Shown: positions 12,696 to 24,093, counted from the first letter of the stretch. The stretch is 60,647 bases of DNA from Oopsacas minuta (GCA_024704765.1 JAKMXF010000331.1:109703-170349); one strand, 5' to 3'. Notes: generated from the letters alone by a model not told the origin. A program made the numbers and translations.

Positions 12696-12914
12696 GGGCT
12701 GCATGCTTTAGTTAGAATTTTAAGGTTGTCATTAGTTAGAATTTTCTGAATTGTAACAAGTTAGAATCAATTTTTAGTCGATTCTAACTTATTACAATCG
12801 ACTAAAAATCGATTCTAACTTGTTCAATAGACTAAAAATTGATTCTAACTTGTTATAATTCAGAAAATTCTAACTAATGACAACCTTAAAATTCTAACTA
12901 AAGCAGCGCCCCCT
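12696..12914. mobile_element. Nearly palindromic hAT-type MITE, 219 bp
   Basis: Almost the whole element is an inverted repeat. The left arm starts GGGCTGCATGCTTTAGTTAG and the right arm, reversed, GGGGCGCTGCTTTAGTTAG; both contain TTAAGGTTGTCATTAG. The centre repeats GATTCTAACTTG. The flanks TTTTATAT and TTTTATAC form an 8-bp target duplication with one change, as expected for hAT. Confidence 0.8.
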
Positions 12915-12934
12915 TTTATACATTTAGGTAATGG

Positions 12935-13215
12935 TGTTGATTGTGGACTTGGACCAGGGATACGTAAAGTCAGTACAAAGGAATTCTTTTTAGTTGCGAT
13001 AACATTTAAACGGTACATTTTGGCCCCAATAAATGGATCATTGGTATTTGACCTTACTCACAGACATATTTTAACGATATTCACCTATAATTGGACAACC
13101 TTCAATGTTATGGCCAAATCAACTATAACATATAGCATATACCCGAATTCCCATACCCTGAAAATACATTTTGGTATGATGCCTCCAAAGAATTTTGTGC
13201 AGTCATCAATAATAC
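12935..13215 (+). repeat. Copy of dispersed repeat R1
   Basis: The segment shares blocks with 37915-38029 plus 38926-39330: GGACTTGGACCAGGGAT, AAACGGTACATTTTGGCC, GTATTTGACCTTACTCACAG, CCTTCAATGTTATGGCCAAA and TTCCCATACCCTGAAAATAC. Coding potential is absent. Confidence 0.65.
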
Positions 13216-13570
13216 TATTATGGTAATTTTCAAGATTACGTAATTATCATCAAGGCGATCAATCAAAGTGAATTATCAGGGCATGGGAAGTCGGGCATAT
13301 AGTGAAAATTTAGGAATTATAGTATATTCCTACTTCGCGCAACCAAGTGGCAATATTTTTCATGTGGAGATATTTCCCATGGATTAATGTCAGGCATGTC
13401 GTCAGGGAGTTGTTTGGAAACTTGGCTTCCCCTGGTTCAGAGATAGAACTGGTAGGTCGGGTTGGGTACCGGTCAAGTTCTGACCAGCCCATTGACCCCT
13501 GACTATTTGAGATTATCCAAAAGGGAATAATTAAAAAATCTAATTAAAAATAAATTTAGCATAAAATTAC

Positions 13571-13940
13571 CTTTAATCATAGACAATAATTGACAATTTT
13601 CAGTGTCCCAAACAGCTATTTGAGGTTGTTTGGATTTCAAATCCTTTTTCTGTCCAGTGGCAACAAATTTGATATTGGGGTGGAGGGCAAGGCTGAGAAT
13701 ATCATCTGTATGATGCAGGAAAGCGTTCTTTATTCTACTCTCGAGATTATACACTATCCCAACAGCAGCAACAAAGTATACAATTTTGTTAGGGGATAGA
13801 AAAAATACATTATTCCTTGTTTCATTACCTTTATAACCATATGACCAATCAAAAGACAAATCGCAATCGGGAGAATTCTGATTATATCCACCCAATTGAG
13901 TGTAGAGTTGGGATACTGGAGTAGAATTAATATTCTTCAT
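13571..13940 (-). CDS. EML5/6-like protein, first coding exon (HELP motif)
   Basis: The exon encodes 123 codons plus one base. Residues about 30-60 hold the HELP motif (FDWSYGYKGNETRNNVFFL), followed by the first propeller blades VYFVAAVGIVYNLES, HHTDDILSLALHPNIKFVAT and QIAVWDTENCQLLSM. This order is that of EML5/EML6, whose first HELP domain lies close to the N-terminus, so the ATG at 13940 is the likely start. An in-frame TAA sits directly before it. A competing acceptor (CTACTCCAG) a few codons downstream would remove the Met. The donor AAAG|GTAATT at 13570 joins in phase to 4736. EML proteins decorate microtubules; here the sequence is much diverged from vertebrate members but has no lesions. 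Confidence 0.85.
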
Positions 13941-14893
13941 TTAAAAATTGGTAACATTAGTAGGGAAAATGCTAAAAACACAATAAAGTTGATAATCAAA
14001 GATCCTTTTGTTGCTTCAAAGCCGAAACGTGTTTCCCAAACAAATGACCTATAAGCAGTGGGTGGGATGAATAGTGGACAAGGGATGTGTTGGATTTGAA
14101 ATCACTAAAATCCATAAATCCATGAATTTAAGACGGTTAAAGTAGTTTCAATTAGAGTTGTTAACTTGTGAAACGATTCAATTATTAGTCTGTACAATTT
14201 TATTTTCCTCCAAAAACAGATGAACTCATGTATCGAAATTATAAGCATATATGTGAAAATAACACTAAAATATAAAAATACAATAGTGACGACAGCTAGC
14301 CAATTAATTAGATTTTTATTATTCATTGGATGCTAATGGCGGAAGGATGGCCGCGAGGAAAAATTGGTCGCAGGGATCTAATTGAACTAGCACTGATGTA
14401 TTTGTATTGATTATAGACTGGAATTCTATTCGTCAATACATTCTATTATATACTGATTTATCGTAGAAATAATCATAATTTACACCTTTTGGTGAACATT
14501 TCAAAAATGTCTAACAATATTGTAAAATTTAATTTTATCTTTATTTGTTCAGTGGATACTCAGTTGAATAACATTGTTCAATAATCCACTAAAATTAATT
14601 TGGGAATATTTATGTCGACACAGACGGTGATTTTAGATTTTTATGTGTTGAATACAAACATAATAGAGAGTAGAGTAATGATAATAGGGAGTAGAATATA
14701 ATAGAGAGTAGAATAATGCATGAAGTAAACGATGAAGAAAAAACAATGTTGAACATAATATGCCTTAAAATTCGAATTACAAGTAATTCCCTTCAGGAAT
14801 GATAAGCTTTCCCGAGATTCATAATCGGCGAGAAGGGATAATAGAGTGATTAGTACGTACAATAGTAGATTTATAACTTTTCTTTACTTCTCC
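13941..14893. other. Region upstream of the EML-like gene, no clear feature
   Basis: The EML-like promoter should lie here on the minus strand, but I see no confident TATA box or initiator. Minus-strand frames at 14105-14326 and 14641-14862 are hydrophobic and AT-driven and match no family. Confidence 0.3.
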
Positions 14894-15760
14894 TCATTCC
14901 CATTTCGCAAAACTGCTTCTTGCATAGACTGTTCCCTTTTGAAGAAAGATAGAGAGTTTGCAAAAACTTGGATGCGAGCCAACTATCATTGATTTGAAGG
15001 CATTGTGCCAACCCTCAACGCTATTATTTGTCCTTGCAAGACAACTGTTAATTCTTGTGCGAAGATTCCAAATTCTAATTGGGAATATTGGCGTTCTTCT
15101 AGTCATATCGGGCAATACTTTTCCTATATATGTTTTTTCAAAATAATTAGCTATTTCAATAGCCTCTTCAGGAAATGGTTGCATGAAAATAATGAAACGA
15201 TCGATAACGTCGATTTCTGGAACAAACGCCGAACTAGCAAGCATCCTAATTCTAATAGCGAAATCATTATCCTCGTGATATCGTACAACTAATCCTTGTT
15301 CTTGAACGTGTCTGAATATATTTTGCGAGAGGTGAAAAAAGCATCCCGTGATGACAAAAATAAAATTCTCCTCAAGTGCATTAAGTACGCCTTTTCAAAA
15401 TCGATCATAATCGTACAATAGTTAAAGATGGCTCGATTTCTAATAAGTTCTTAAACAGTCTGTCATAAATTTCTTCGGTTTTACTTGGAAGCAGCGCATA
15501 AATGCAAGGGAAATTTACTCCATCTTTTTCCACATGGATAGCATATTGTTGTGTAAACATAGCTGGAACGACACTAAATTTTCAGTCGCAAAACCAGCTG
15601 TCGCAGTTTTTTAGTAAATCAATAAATTTAAGTGTGCCATATATAATGATCCTTTTCTCACCCCAAACCCTGAGTCATACAGTATAAAGGTTCACCCTTC
15701 AAAGATTTGTGTACTTTTCAGGGATGACAATTTCAGCTGCACAAGTAGAATTGCCACAAT
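14894..15760 (-). pseudogene. Mutator-like (MULE/FLYWCH type) transposase remnant
   Basis: Minus-strand blocks match the MULE transposase domain. They are FTQQYAIHVEKDG with FPCIYALLPSKTEEIYDRLF (about 15550-15430), CFFHLSQNIFRHVQEQGLVV and ERMLASSAF-like sequence (15345-15230), then FPIRIWNLRTRINSCLART followed by NNSVEGWHNAFKSMI (about 15090-14960), the typical end of this domain. Frames shift between the first and second block, around 15400, and a stop follows. Upstream (15640-15900) a weak EQSARGILATGIGE frame may continue the N-terminal part. No terminal repeats were found. Confidence 0.75.
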
Positions 15761-15997
15761 TTTCAATAATTATCCTTCGATAATATCGAATCATTCGTTT
15801 CACAGACTCCAATTTTAGCAATTTGTTCAGTACATGGATTCATTTCTCCTATACCTGTGGCTAATATACCTCTAGCACTTTGCTCAGTATCCGGAAGCCA
15901 AAAAGGATGAAATTATGCATAAAACAAAAGGGTGGATATGTTGGAAAATAACTAGTATATTGTATTGTAGTATTATTACATTATGATAGGAATAAAA

Positions 15998-17250
15998 TCA
16001 GGGCATCAATTTCTTTCCACCGTGTAAGTAGGTAGTTGAGAATGCTACTAACATTTTCAACACATACTTGCTGATTCGTGGGTATGAAAGAGAAATATTG
16101 CACCATGCAGTTTCTAAGTCTTCCTTTTCAAAAGCAGTCTTGAATGTTGAGTCATTAATAACGTCAATAAACTCATCTTGCAGTTCTAATTGCAGAGTTT
16201 CAGGTTTCGCATGGAAAGGATTCCTAACCACATCTAAATTCATATCGTTTCTATCTAGAAAATAGTACTGGAATTCTTCCCTTAATCTCGAAAGATGCTC
16301 AATAATACCTGAGTTAATGCTTCTGCCATCACCTAACGATAACAACGTTTCAAACATAGCGAATACATTAATTTCCGCATTAGATTTCCAGAGAACGATC
16401 TTCTGCAAGAAAGAGTTGATGGAGTCCGAGAGTTTCAGGATGGTGGCATGCTGGCCTTGCAATGATAAATTCAACTGGTTTAGTTTTTCGAACATGTCAG
16501 CTAAATAAGCGAGTTGATGAATAAAACAGGAATTGGTAAAAGTAGGTGCTGAATTCAAGTTGTCCTTGCTTCTCAAAGAATTCTTTCAATTCTACCCGTA
16601 TTTCAAATATCCGATCTAACATGTCCTCCTTTGATAACTAGCGCACGTTTGTGCAGTAGAGAAAGGTGGTATAATCCGCTGACATATCGCAGTAAAATTG
16701 TGAGAACAATCTGGTATTAAGTCCTCTTCGCTTCACGCAATTCACCATTTTTATGGCAGCATTTAAGGTGGACAACACATACAAGAGGAGAGTTCTACTT
16801 ACCAATGATTGCCAATGTATCGTGTATGCAGTGTACCGAAGTAGCTTCTGGATTTAGGTCTCGTATGAGATTCGCAAATCCAGATCGAGGTCCAAGCATC
16901 GCAGGCGCACCATCTGTACAAACTGAGGATAAATTCTGCCACTCTAATTCATGTTTTTTGTAAAAGTTTTCTACATTAACCAATACGTCAGCTGCTCTTA
17001 TGATTCTCTCCAAAGGCGAGCAATAGAGAATTTCCTCTTGAAGAGCACCAGTAGTAGCCCAACGTATGAACACCATTAACTGGGAGAAATATGATACGTC
17101 AGTGGATTCATCCAGTTGATTAGAAAGAGCCCATATATGGAAGATTTATTTCTAAAATTAATTGAGTCCGATGGTTCTGTGACATGTTTCGAATGAGTCT
17201 TGCAATTGTGTCATCTGGCAAAGGGATTGCATTCAACCGAAGATAAAAAA
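15998..17250 (-). pseudogene. hAT transposase remnant (ZBED5/Charlie type)
   Basis: Minus-strand blocks include MVFIRWATTGALQEEILYC with VCTDGAPAMLGPRSGFANLI (17076-16795), then HQLAYLADMFEKLNQLNLSL, a run to SRLREEFQYYFLDRND, and the C-terminal YVLKMLVAFSTTYL (16576-15998). These are diagnostic of vertebrate-style ZBED5/GTF2IRD2-like hAT proteins. The CTDGAPAM block holds an acidic residue of the catalytic core. A disrupted gap separates the two halves (16577-16794), and N-terminal BED-finger sequence is missing. There are no recognisable ends, so it is a dead copy. Confidence 0.8.
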
Positions 17251-17390
17251 AGCTATTCATGAAAAATTCATAATTTGTACAAAACTCTTTGAAACATAGA
17301 TATATGATTATGCAAGATATTACTTATGAGAGTTAATACGCAATCTAGGTTATTACACACATCTACAAATGTGAATCTCACTACACATTA

Positions 17391-18712
17391 CTAGGCAGGA
17401 TCGAGAAAAGTATACATCGTCGCTTCAACTTCTACCTAAGCCAAAAGTTGCCTTTACTCGTTTCAAGGAAAATGCGAGACATAAATTTGAAAAATATTTC
17501 GAGTTGACCCTTGCGTTTTTATACTTTTGCTATGTCACTTTCGCAAACTTGACTTTAAATTGTCCAAATTTTCTAATTCCTTTGATTTAGCCCCTTTAGA
17601 TATATTATTTGGTAATAGTAAGTCGCATATTTGCTTTCGAATGGTGTATTAGGCTAATTTCTATGTCCAAAGATACTCAAGTTATCAAGATAATTTTGCA
17701 TATTCTATCATATCCTAATAATATTATCCACCCCCCTTTTTTCCGAAAATTTGCAAATGCATAATTCTTACAAAAAGTAGCTATATCTTCACCAAACTTA
17801 GTATAATTCTGTATCTAGATTCAAATTCATGAATAGATTACCACGAAGAAATTTACCAACTTCCTTATCTCTTGCTCTTAACTTAGTTACCATTTATCTA
17901 GCATGGAATTTATGGTCAATTATTGTATCTAAATAAAAACTCACTCAAATGACTCATATTATATTATAGAGTGATTATATTCCAATAATTTATGTAATTT
18001 TAAATATGATAGGATACACGCTTAGTATTGTAGTAATTCATCCTGTTTTTGGTTATCCTGGAGCCATCCCAGAAAATCTACTCCCAATAAAACTAGATCT
18101 ATACAATCATTATAGTATACAGAGAAATGAAGATTCTAAATCAACTAGAGATGATATAGCGAGAGAATTAACTGAAGTATTAGTGCGTATCTATAATTTG
18201 GCTTCCATACCTACAAAATCGGAGCTCCAAATATAACAGTACATCATTTCTGATATTATTGAGAGAGCTACAGTACAATTCATAATTATTGCAACTTTCG
18301 CTTCTTATCAAACTAAGTCTATAGATTTGAAGGTATTGACTTTAGGTAGCTTCCTTCTTGTTCTACATGTAGTTGGACTATGTTTGATGTAATTTTTCGG
18401 AAAAAGGGGGGTGGATAATATTATTAGGATATGATAGAATATGCAAAAATATCTTGATAACTTGAGTATCTTTGGACATAGAAATTAGCCTAATACACCA
18501 TTCGAAAGCAAATATGCGACTTACTATTACCAAATAATATATCTAAAGGGGCTAAGTCAAAGGAATTAGAAAATTTGGACAATTTAAAGTCAAGTTTGCG
18601 AAAGTGACATAGCAAAAGTATAAAAACGCAAGGGTCAACTCGAAATATTTTTCAAATTTATGTCTCGCATTTTCCTTGAAGCGACGATGTGTACTTTCTC
18701 GATCTGGCCTAG
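17391..18712. mobile_element. Foldback element with about 0.34-kb arms
   Basis: Left arm 17391-17747 and right arm 18400-18712 are near-identical inverted copies. Both contain CGATGTxTACTTTCTCGAT-like ends and share TAATATTATCCACCCCCC at their inner ends. TA flanks both sides. The left arm carries an extra 38 bp bounded by TTCAA repeats that the right arm lacks. The middle (17748-18399) is unique and holds one short frame. Arm similarity suggests recent mobility or gene conversion. No transposase is encoded, and the superfamily is uncertain. Confidence 0.8.
18006..18236 (+). CDS. Short frame inside the foldback element
   Basis: The 76-codon frame contains LDLYNHYSIQRNEDSKSTRD and ARELTEVLVRIYNLASIPTK. 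The second part resembles a short helical N-terminal region that I have seen in uncharacterised, repeated invertebrate genes, but this match is from memory and weak. The frame could extend past the stop through a run with IISDIIERATVQF. It is the only open frame between the arms, so it is either captured sequence or the stub of the element's own gene. Confidence 0.3.
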   Translation: MIGYTLSIVVIHPVFGYPGAIPENLLPIKLDLYNHYSIQRNEDSKSTRDDIARELTEVLVRIYNLASIPTKSELQI

Positions 18713-18799
18713 TACATACTGTTACTAATTGATACTGAATACAACCTGTTCAGAGATATAATTTACAATCAGCGCACAGACGTTATTAATTACTCTACA
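18713..18799 (-). repeat. Gypsy 3' LTR start and polypurine tract
   Basis: Downstream of the gypsy integrase on the minus strand, a purine tract AAGGGGGGAGAAG (18800-18812) is followed by TGTAGAGTAATTAATAACG, the expected layout of a 3' LTR start. The LTR is interrupted after about 87 bp by the foldback element; its continuation may lie at 17390 and leftward. Confidence 0.5.
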
Positions 18800-18829
18800 C
18801 TTCTCCCCCCTTAATATAGATGATAAACC

Positions 18830-20339
18830 TTCAGATATATTGGAATTTGACTAATGCTTGTGGATCTTCGAGGTAACAACGCTGGAGCAGTGTCTTGGAC
18901 TTCATCGTCATCTCTTTTTAACTCTATTGTTGTATCCAGCTCTAGTGAGGTGTCATGATCTTCATCTGCGTTTTCTGTTTCTTGGACTACTATATTTTCA
19001 ATATCACAAATATCCGCTTGTCGAACATTAGCGGACGAATTCTGTTAATGTGAACTATTCATGTTTTTCCATTTTTATGAACAATCTTCAAGTTAACACT
19101 CCCTAATATCTCCACTATCGACCATCCACCTTCCCACCGAGAGTCAAGCTTACCTTTGTATGGAATATTTAGCCAAACATTTCTCCCACTTTAAAATAGA
19201 TGTTTCTCGTTGCGTGTTTGTCGTACCATCTCTTTTGATATCTAGAAGCGTACGCTAACTGATCTGCTACTAAACTAAGATACTTACTATGTCTCTGTTT
19301 AAGCCTTACCTCGTACGTTTGAGTATCAAAACTATACTCCTTATCTTCTTCTATTGATAAGCCAGGTTCGCTACAATAAATCGAGCTATATGGCGTAGTC
19401 CTAATGGAAGATTGAACAGAGGTGTTATATGCATATAACATTAAGCGTAGATATTCCCCCATTGATCTTCCTTGTCCATATATGGACGCAACATATCCAA
19501 CATTATACGGTTCCATCTCTCCACCAAACCATCCCCTTGGGGATGATATGGACTTATGTGAGCTTTTTACACCGAATGAGCTAAATAATTCCAAGACTAA
19601 TGCATTCTCAAAATTTCTCCCCTGATCACTATGTAATTCTTTCAGAATACTAATAAGGCAAATCAGAGTCCTTAAGATCCCTACTATCGTGTTTGCTCTT
19701 TGGTCTGGCATAGGAAACGCTTCCAACCATTTGGTGAAATAGTCCTGAACCACTAAGATATACTTGTTCCCATGTGCATTTATAGATACTCCTAGGACAT
19801 CAACTGAGATTCTTTGCCAAGGGTTTCCCACTGGAGAGATAACTAAAAGAGCTTTTACTGGTCTAAGCTGTTTAGCAATCATACATTTGTCACATGTTCT
19901 GCAAAATTGTCTAACATCCCATGCCATTCCAAACCAAAATGCATTATTTTTGAGCCTCTCAAACGTTTTCCACCATCCGAAATGGCCAGAACCAGGTATA
20001 TCATTATTCTTATGTAAGAAAAAATTCTTCAATCTGGTAGGAACAAAATTACAGTTCTTCTTTCTCCGAATCCATTAATTCTATATGTCCTGAAAAGCAA
20101 CCCGTTTTTCCAACGTGAGTTGCTTCCATATCGAGAAAAACGCTTAGGAAAGTTGGATGCTGAATCTATTTGTGCTCTTTTAGATTATAATTGTTTGACC
20201 TGGTTCAAAAGTAGATCCTGATCTTGAGCTTGACAACAATTTCCAAGATCTATGTCGTCTGTGAACTCTGTAACTACATAAGTGCTTATTTCAACCTGTG
20301 GAATTCGAGAAAAGGCATCAGCGTTTGTGTTCTCTGATC
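18830..20339 (-). pseudogene. Ty3/gypsy pol remnant: RNase H end and integrase
   Basis: Reading leftward: the RNase H end ENTNADAFSRIP (about 20330-20290); a linker with RWKNGLLFR (about 20115); the integrase zinc finger GHFGWWKTFERLKNNAFW with CRTCDKC (about 19990-19880); the core with SVDVLGVSINAHGNKYILVV and LKELHSDQGRNFE; then MLYAYNTSVQSSIRTTPY and a chromodomain-less tail rich in acidic residues (19040-18850). The catalytic Glu block is out of frame: a minus-strand segment at about 19570-19455 must be read in another frame to give the HPQGDGLVERWNR motif, so two compensating shifts inactivate it. A further shift lies near 20060. No gag or RT remains nearby. Confidence 0.85.
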
Positions 20340-20347
20340 CTTTAAGA

Positions 20348-22582
20348 CAGGGGTTCTTAACCTTTTTGCCCCTACGCCCCCCTTTTATACCCATTTTGTC
20401 ATTACGCTCCCCTTTTATAACCATTAAATAATTACACCACCTTGACTTTGAAATCTATTTGTTAATACATATGTATTTCACTATAAGGATACTGCTTTGA
20501 TCAATCGAGTATCTAATTAATTGATAAGGTAAATTATTCAATGTGATTGTTGAATCTGTTTTTTAGCAACAATGTTTTTAATCCTTGGAGTTGTTTCTGA
20601 GAGGGTACAACGTAGGTCAGCTTCTACAAACATCCTGCTTCGATATTTACTCTTAGTGAGCTCTAATGTTGAAAATCCTGTCTCACAGAGATAGGTTGAG
20701 GAAAATTGTACGAGGACACGCAATGCTAGCTGGCTGAGATCAAGATACATTGGCAAAATACTTAACCCAGAACTTCTCCAATGACAGATTGTTAAAATCG
20801 TCCATTGCAGAGGAGTTATACTTCATGTCTAAAAACTCTTCTTGCAAGACCTCAGGAACATTACACACATCTGTGAGGTAAGGATTTCTGATCAGTTTCC
20901 ATTCCGGTCTCTTCTTGAATATCGGGGAAATATCGAAGGAATTCATTTCTAAGGATGTCAAGATGTATTCGAATTGATTCATTAGCGTTCTCATTCAGTT
21001 CTTTACCTTTGAGTGCTTCATCGAGGTGTGAGAATGATGCTGTATTTTTGTTCAAAATTTGATACTTCCACAAATCCAGCTTTGCAATGAAGGCACGGAT
21101 GACATCGTAATGACAAACGAATTGCTTTGTTTACCTTTCAGCTTGCGGCTAAGTGTGTTCAACGCCTCAAATATGTCAACAAGGTAGGCTAAAGAAAGCT
21201 CAAAGTCTTTTGAATGTAAAAGTGCAAGTAGGTCAAACTTCATCTGATTTTCAAGAACTACTTCCACCTCATCTTTCAACTCAGAAACCTTTCCAACATG
21301 TTTCCTTTTGATAGCCAGCGGACATTCGTATGGAATAATAATGTTTCGTGGTCTGCTCCTATATCACGACACAGCTGTGCGAACAATCGAGTGTTCAGTC
21401 CACTTGTCTTTATGAAATTTACAATTTTGATCACTGTATTTAGTGAATCCATCAGTTCTACAGGGAGGGTCTTTGCAGCCAGTGCTTCACGATGAATGAT
21501 GCAGTGGGTTCCCACAGCCAAAGAATTTTTCTTTTTGACTTTTGTAATGAACCCAGAACGCGATCCAATCATCGCAGGAGCTCTATTTGTACATATACCA
21601 ACTAATTAATCCCAAGGAAGATTGTTTTCATCAAAGAAATAGGATAACATTGCAAGAATATCATCAGCCTTTGTGGATGTTTCTAGTGAGTAACAAAATA
21701 ACACCTCTTCCTCCAGAGTTTCATTTCCAATGAAACGTACATAAACAATAACTGAGAACACTGTGATACATCCGTTGTCTCGTCATATTGGATTGCAAAG
21801 GAGGGCGAATGTGACCTTCTCTACTACCTGGATTTTTATATCATCTGCTAATCCAGCAATCCGAAGTTTGACAGTCTAGTCGGAAAGAGAAATTTTGGAT
21901 AGTTTTTTGGCGCTCTCCTCACCAAGAACCAACTTTGTTGCACTTAGAATACAAGGCTTCAATAGGGATTCGCCGATGGTGTGTGGTTTTTTTCCTCTCG
22001 CAATAAATAGTGATATTTCGTATGACGCTTCCAATATACCAGCTGAATGGCGACGAAAATCACCACTATCGTCCAATTTCATTCGTTTCAATGATGACAG
22101 CTTTGTGGAGAAGTAAGTTATAAGCTTGTTGACCAACTATGGACGATACTAGTCAAATGTCTCTCTAGTCGTGTTGGACGCATCGCATCACTACTAAGAG
22201 TTTTATAACACACGACACATTGCGGTACTTCATCACTATCTAGGTTGATAAATGTAAATCCATACTTGCTATAATAATCCAGGAATTTCTCTTTTTAGCA
22301 CTGCTAGCCATGGCTAAATTGTAAAATTATTGAATAGGTAGAGGGCTGTGAATACAGGTTAGGGATGTCTAAATTGTCTATAGGATATATACACACTGTA
22401 AACGAGGTGGTTATTTGTCCCTTTTAAAATCAGAATCTAAATTCACATCATGGACGATATTCGAGGCACCAAGGTTCAAATTTAAGTACTAGACAGGTAA
22501 AAATTTAATGATTATACACTTGAAAAAGTAAAAATGCAAAATTCAAAATCAAATGCCACGCCCCCCTGGATAAGAACCCCTG
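20348..22582 (-). mobile_element. hAT (Charlie-like) transposon inserted in gypsy RNase H
   Basis: The ends CAGGGGTTCTTAACC and, reversed, CAGGGGTTCTTATCC are inverted repeats typical of Charlie-like hAT elements. The 8-bp flanks CTTTAAGA and TTTTACGA are a target duplication with two changes. The element splits one gypsy codon run: RNase H sequence EFDFVLEYRK on the right side continues as GSENTNADAFSR on the left side. Length is 2,235 bp. Confidence 0.9.
20538..22310 (-). pseudogene. hAT transposase of the ZBED5 type, lightly broken
   Basis: From 22310 leftward: a start with MASSAKKR, then after a one-base shift KFLDYYSKYGFTF and the BED finger QCVVCYKTLSSDAMRPTRLE; LISYF-type helix and SYEISLFIARGKKPHTIGES (22136-21876); IGSRSGFITKVKK with GTHCIIHREALAAKTLP (21572-21276); LAYLVDIFEALNTLSRKLKG; and a C-terminal block with VLVQFSSTYLCETGFSTLEL (20756-20538). 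These are hAT DNA-binding, catalytic and dimerisation parts in correct order. Frames change between blocks (about 21060, 20870, 20745) and a stop lies near 21605, so it no longer makes a full protein. Confidence 0.85.
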
Positions 22583-22635
22583 TTTTACGATATTCTAATA
22601 CAAAATCAAATTCTTGTAGATGAAAAGCCCATCTA
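22583..22635 (-). pseudogene. Gypsy RNase H fragment beyond the hAT
   Basis: The minus strand encodes RWAFHLQEFDFVLEYRK, the end of a gypsy RNase H, which continues at 20339 on the other side of the hAT. On its other side a pogo-like element begins at 22636. Roughly 40 codons that normally precede this block are absent at the pogo junction; a possible KMLAI-type scrap is at 23368-23390. Confidence 0.75.
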
Positions 22636-23367
22636 CAGTGAAACCTCTGGAATCGGGGAACCTCTGAAATCGGGGCACTGGAATTACGCGAAAATATTTT
22701 CCCATACAAATGAACCTCTGGAATCAGGGAAATAGCGACAATCGGGGAATGGGGGCAAACCCTGAAAATCTAATTCTTTCAGTTTGCATAGAACTAATAC
22801 TAAAATCCCCTATGCAATCGGGGCATCAATACTGAAATCAACTTAACAAATTATTATTTTCGCAATAACTATCGAATCAAACACAATACAAATGCTACGT
22901 AAGTGAACAAGAAATCAATTCAATCCGCCTCTGAGGGTAAATATGTGCTACACAGAACGTACACTAACATTGCGAGAGAATTAGTTAATCTTTTGTCTGC
23001 TTCTGAAGCTTTTCTGACAACTAGCCTTCTCCTAGCCTTCTTCATGGGCAAAATGTAGCGTGGAAATTAATATTCTATTATGCGAGTACAGCAAAGTCTC
23101 TAAAAAGTGTACAACTTTGGAACCAGCAAAATTTTCACTTTAGAGAGGTGTTCAGGATAAGCAATATGTAGCAGAATTAAATATTTTAACGTTACAGTGT
23201 GACTAGCAATACGAAACAATAGTATGACATAATATGAACTACATATACACGGAAAATGGTGATTTGAACACAATACCACACTGAAATCCAGAATCGGGGA
23301 ATTTCCACAATCGGGGGAGTCAGAAATTTCCCAGTATCCCGCAGCCCCGATTCCAGAGGTTTCATTG
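22636..23367. mobile_element. Pogo-like nonautonomous element, 732 bp
   Basis: The ends match over about 24 bp: CAGTGAAACCTCTGGAATC and, reversed, CAATGAAACCTCTGGAATC, both followed by GGGG. TA flanks the element. GAATCGGGG-like motifs recur inside near both ends. Internal frames match no transposase. It adjoins gypsy RNase H sequence on one side. Confidence 0.8.
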
Positions 23368-23504
23368 TATATTGCCAGCATTTTACGATCAAAAAACCTA
23401 TTTGCAATAACTTTTGTATGATCAATATCAGCGTGAGATACTATTGTAATTAGAAAAATACAATATTAGCTCTTTAGTCTATATGTTATGGGCAATATGA
23501 GAAA

Positions 23505-23815
23505 TTGGGCATTATGCATAATGCCCAGGCAATATGCATAATGCCCAGGCAATATGCATAATGCTACTTTTTTAGTCAATATGCATAATGTCCAGGCAAT
23601 ATGCATAATGCTACTTTTTTAGTCAATATGCATAATGTCCAGGCAATATGCATAATGTTACTCATATTGGACAATATGCATAATGCTACTCATATTGGAC
23701 AATATGCATAATGCTACTCATATTGGACAATATGCATAATGCTACTCATATTGGACAATATGCATAATGCTACTCATATTGAACGATGTACATAATATCC
23801 AGGGAATATGCATAA
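23505..23815 (+). repeat. Left subterminal array of ATGCATAATG motifs
   Basis: Twelve exact copies of ATGCATAATG occur at spacings of about 20 or 27-28 bp, in units such as TACTCATATTGGACAATATG and ATGCTACTTTTTTAGTC. One degenerate copy lies at about 23786. They lie between the left end and the gene, the usual place for transposase-binding sites. The motif also resembles an octamer (POU-type) site, which could serve as promoter; this is an inference. Confidence 0.85.
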
Positions 23816-24093
23816 TGCTAGTTTTAGAGTGCCTCGTAATAATTATGCGACTTTTAATTAATTCAATTCATGAAAACTGATCGTAGATATAGGATATTCT
23901 ATCATGCTAGATTCCGCTATATGCATTCTGGTCGGACAATCTACCTCGTAAGTGGTCCTTCTGAACCTAGTACGTCAACTTTATGTGGTCTCCCTTGGAC
24001 CCTTTATATTTGGCCATGTGTCTTGCTAGTACTTTGTATTGCATACTTGAACACTGAATAAACATACTTTCCAGAATATAGCCCAATTACCAA

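Larger units (their letters stand above)
4737..13570 (-). other. EML-like intron 1 (8.8 kb) filled with mobile DNA
   Basis: The intron is bounded by GTAATT (13570 downward) and TTTTTAG (4737). It holds at least five short terminal-inverted-repeat elements, a 30-bp tandem duplication, a copy of a dispersed repeat and a broken hAT on the opposite strand. Apart from these, 5216-5648 and 5870-7084 show nothing I can identify. Confidence 0.7.

Noticed and set aside
19764-20078. 104-codon plus-strand frame
   Set aside because: Antisense of the gypsy integrase; no family signal of its own.
23192-23425. Overlapping minus-strand frames at 23100-23425 as a pogo transposase
   Set aside because: No helix-turn-helix or DDE motifs; they cover the inverted end of a nonautonomous element.
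23368-23451. Continuation of gypsy RNase H (KMLAI-like peptide)
   Set aside because: Only a few residues agree and the neighbouring block is missing; kept as a possibility in the fragment entry but not as a feature.
23505-23815. Regular 27-28 bp repeats that look like a CRISPR array
   Set aside because: The spacers are themselves repeated and the array is mirrored at the other end of a eukaryotic transposon, so it is a subterminal repeat.
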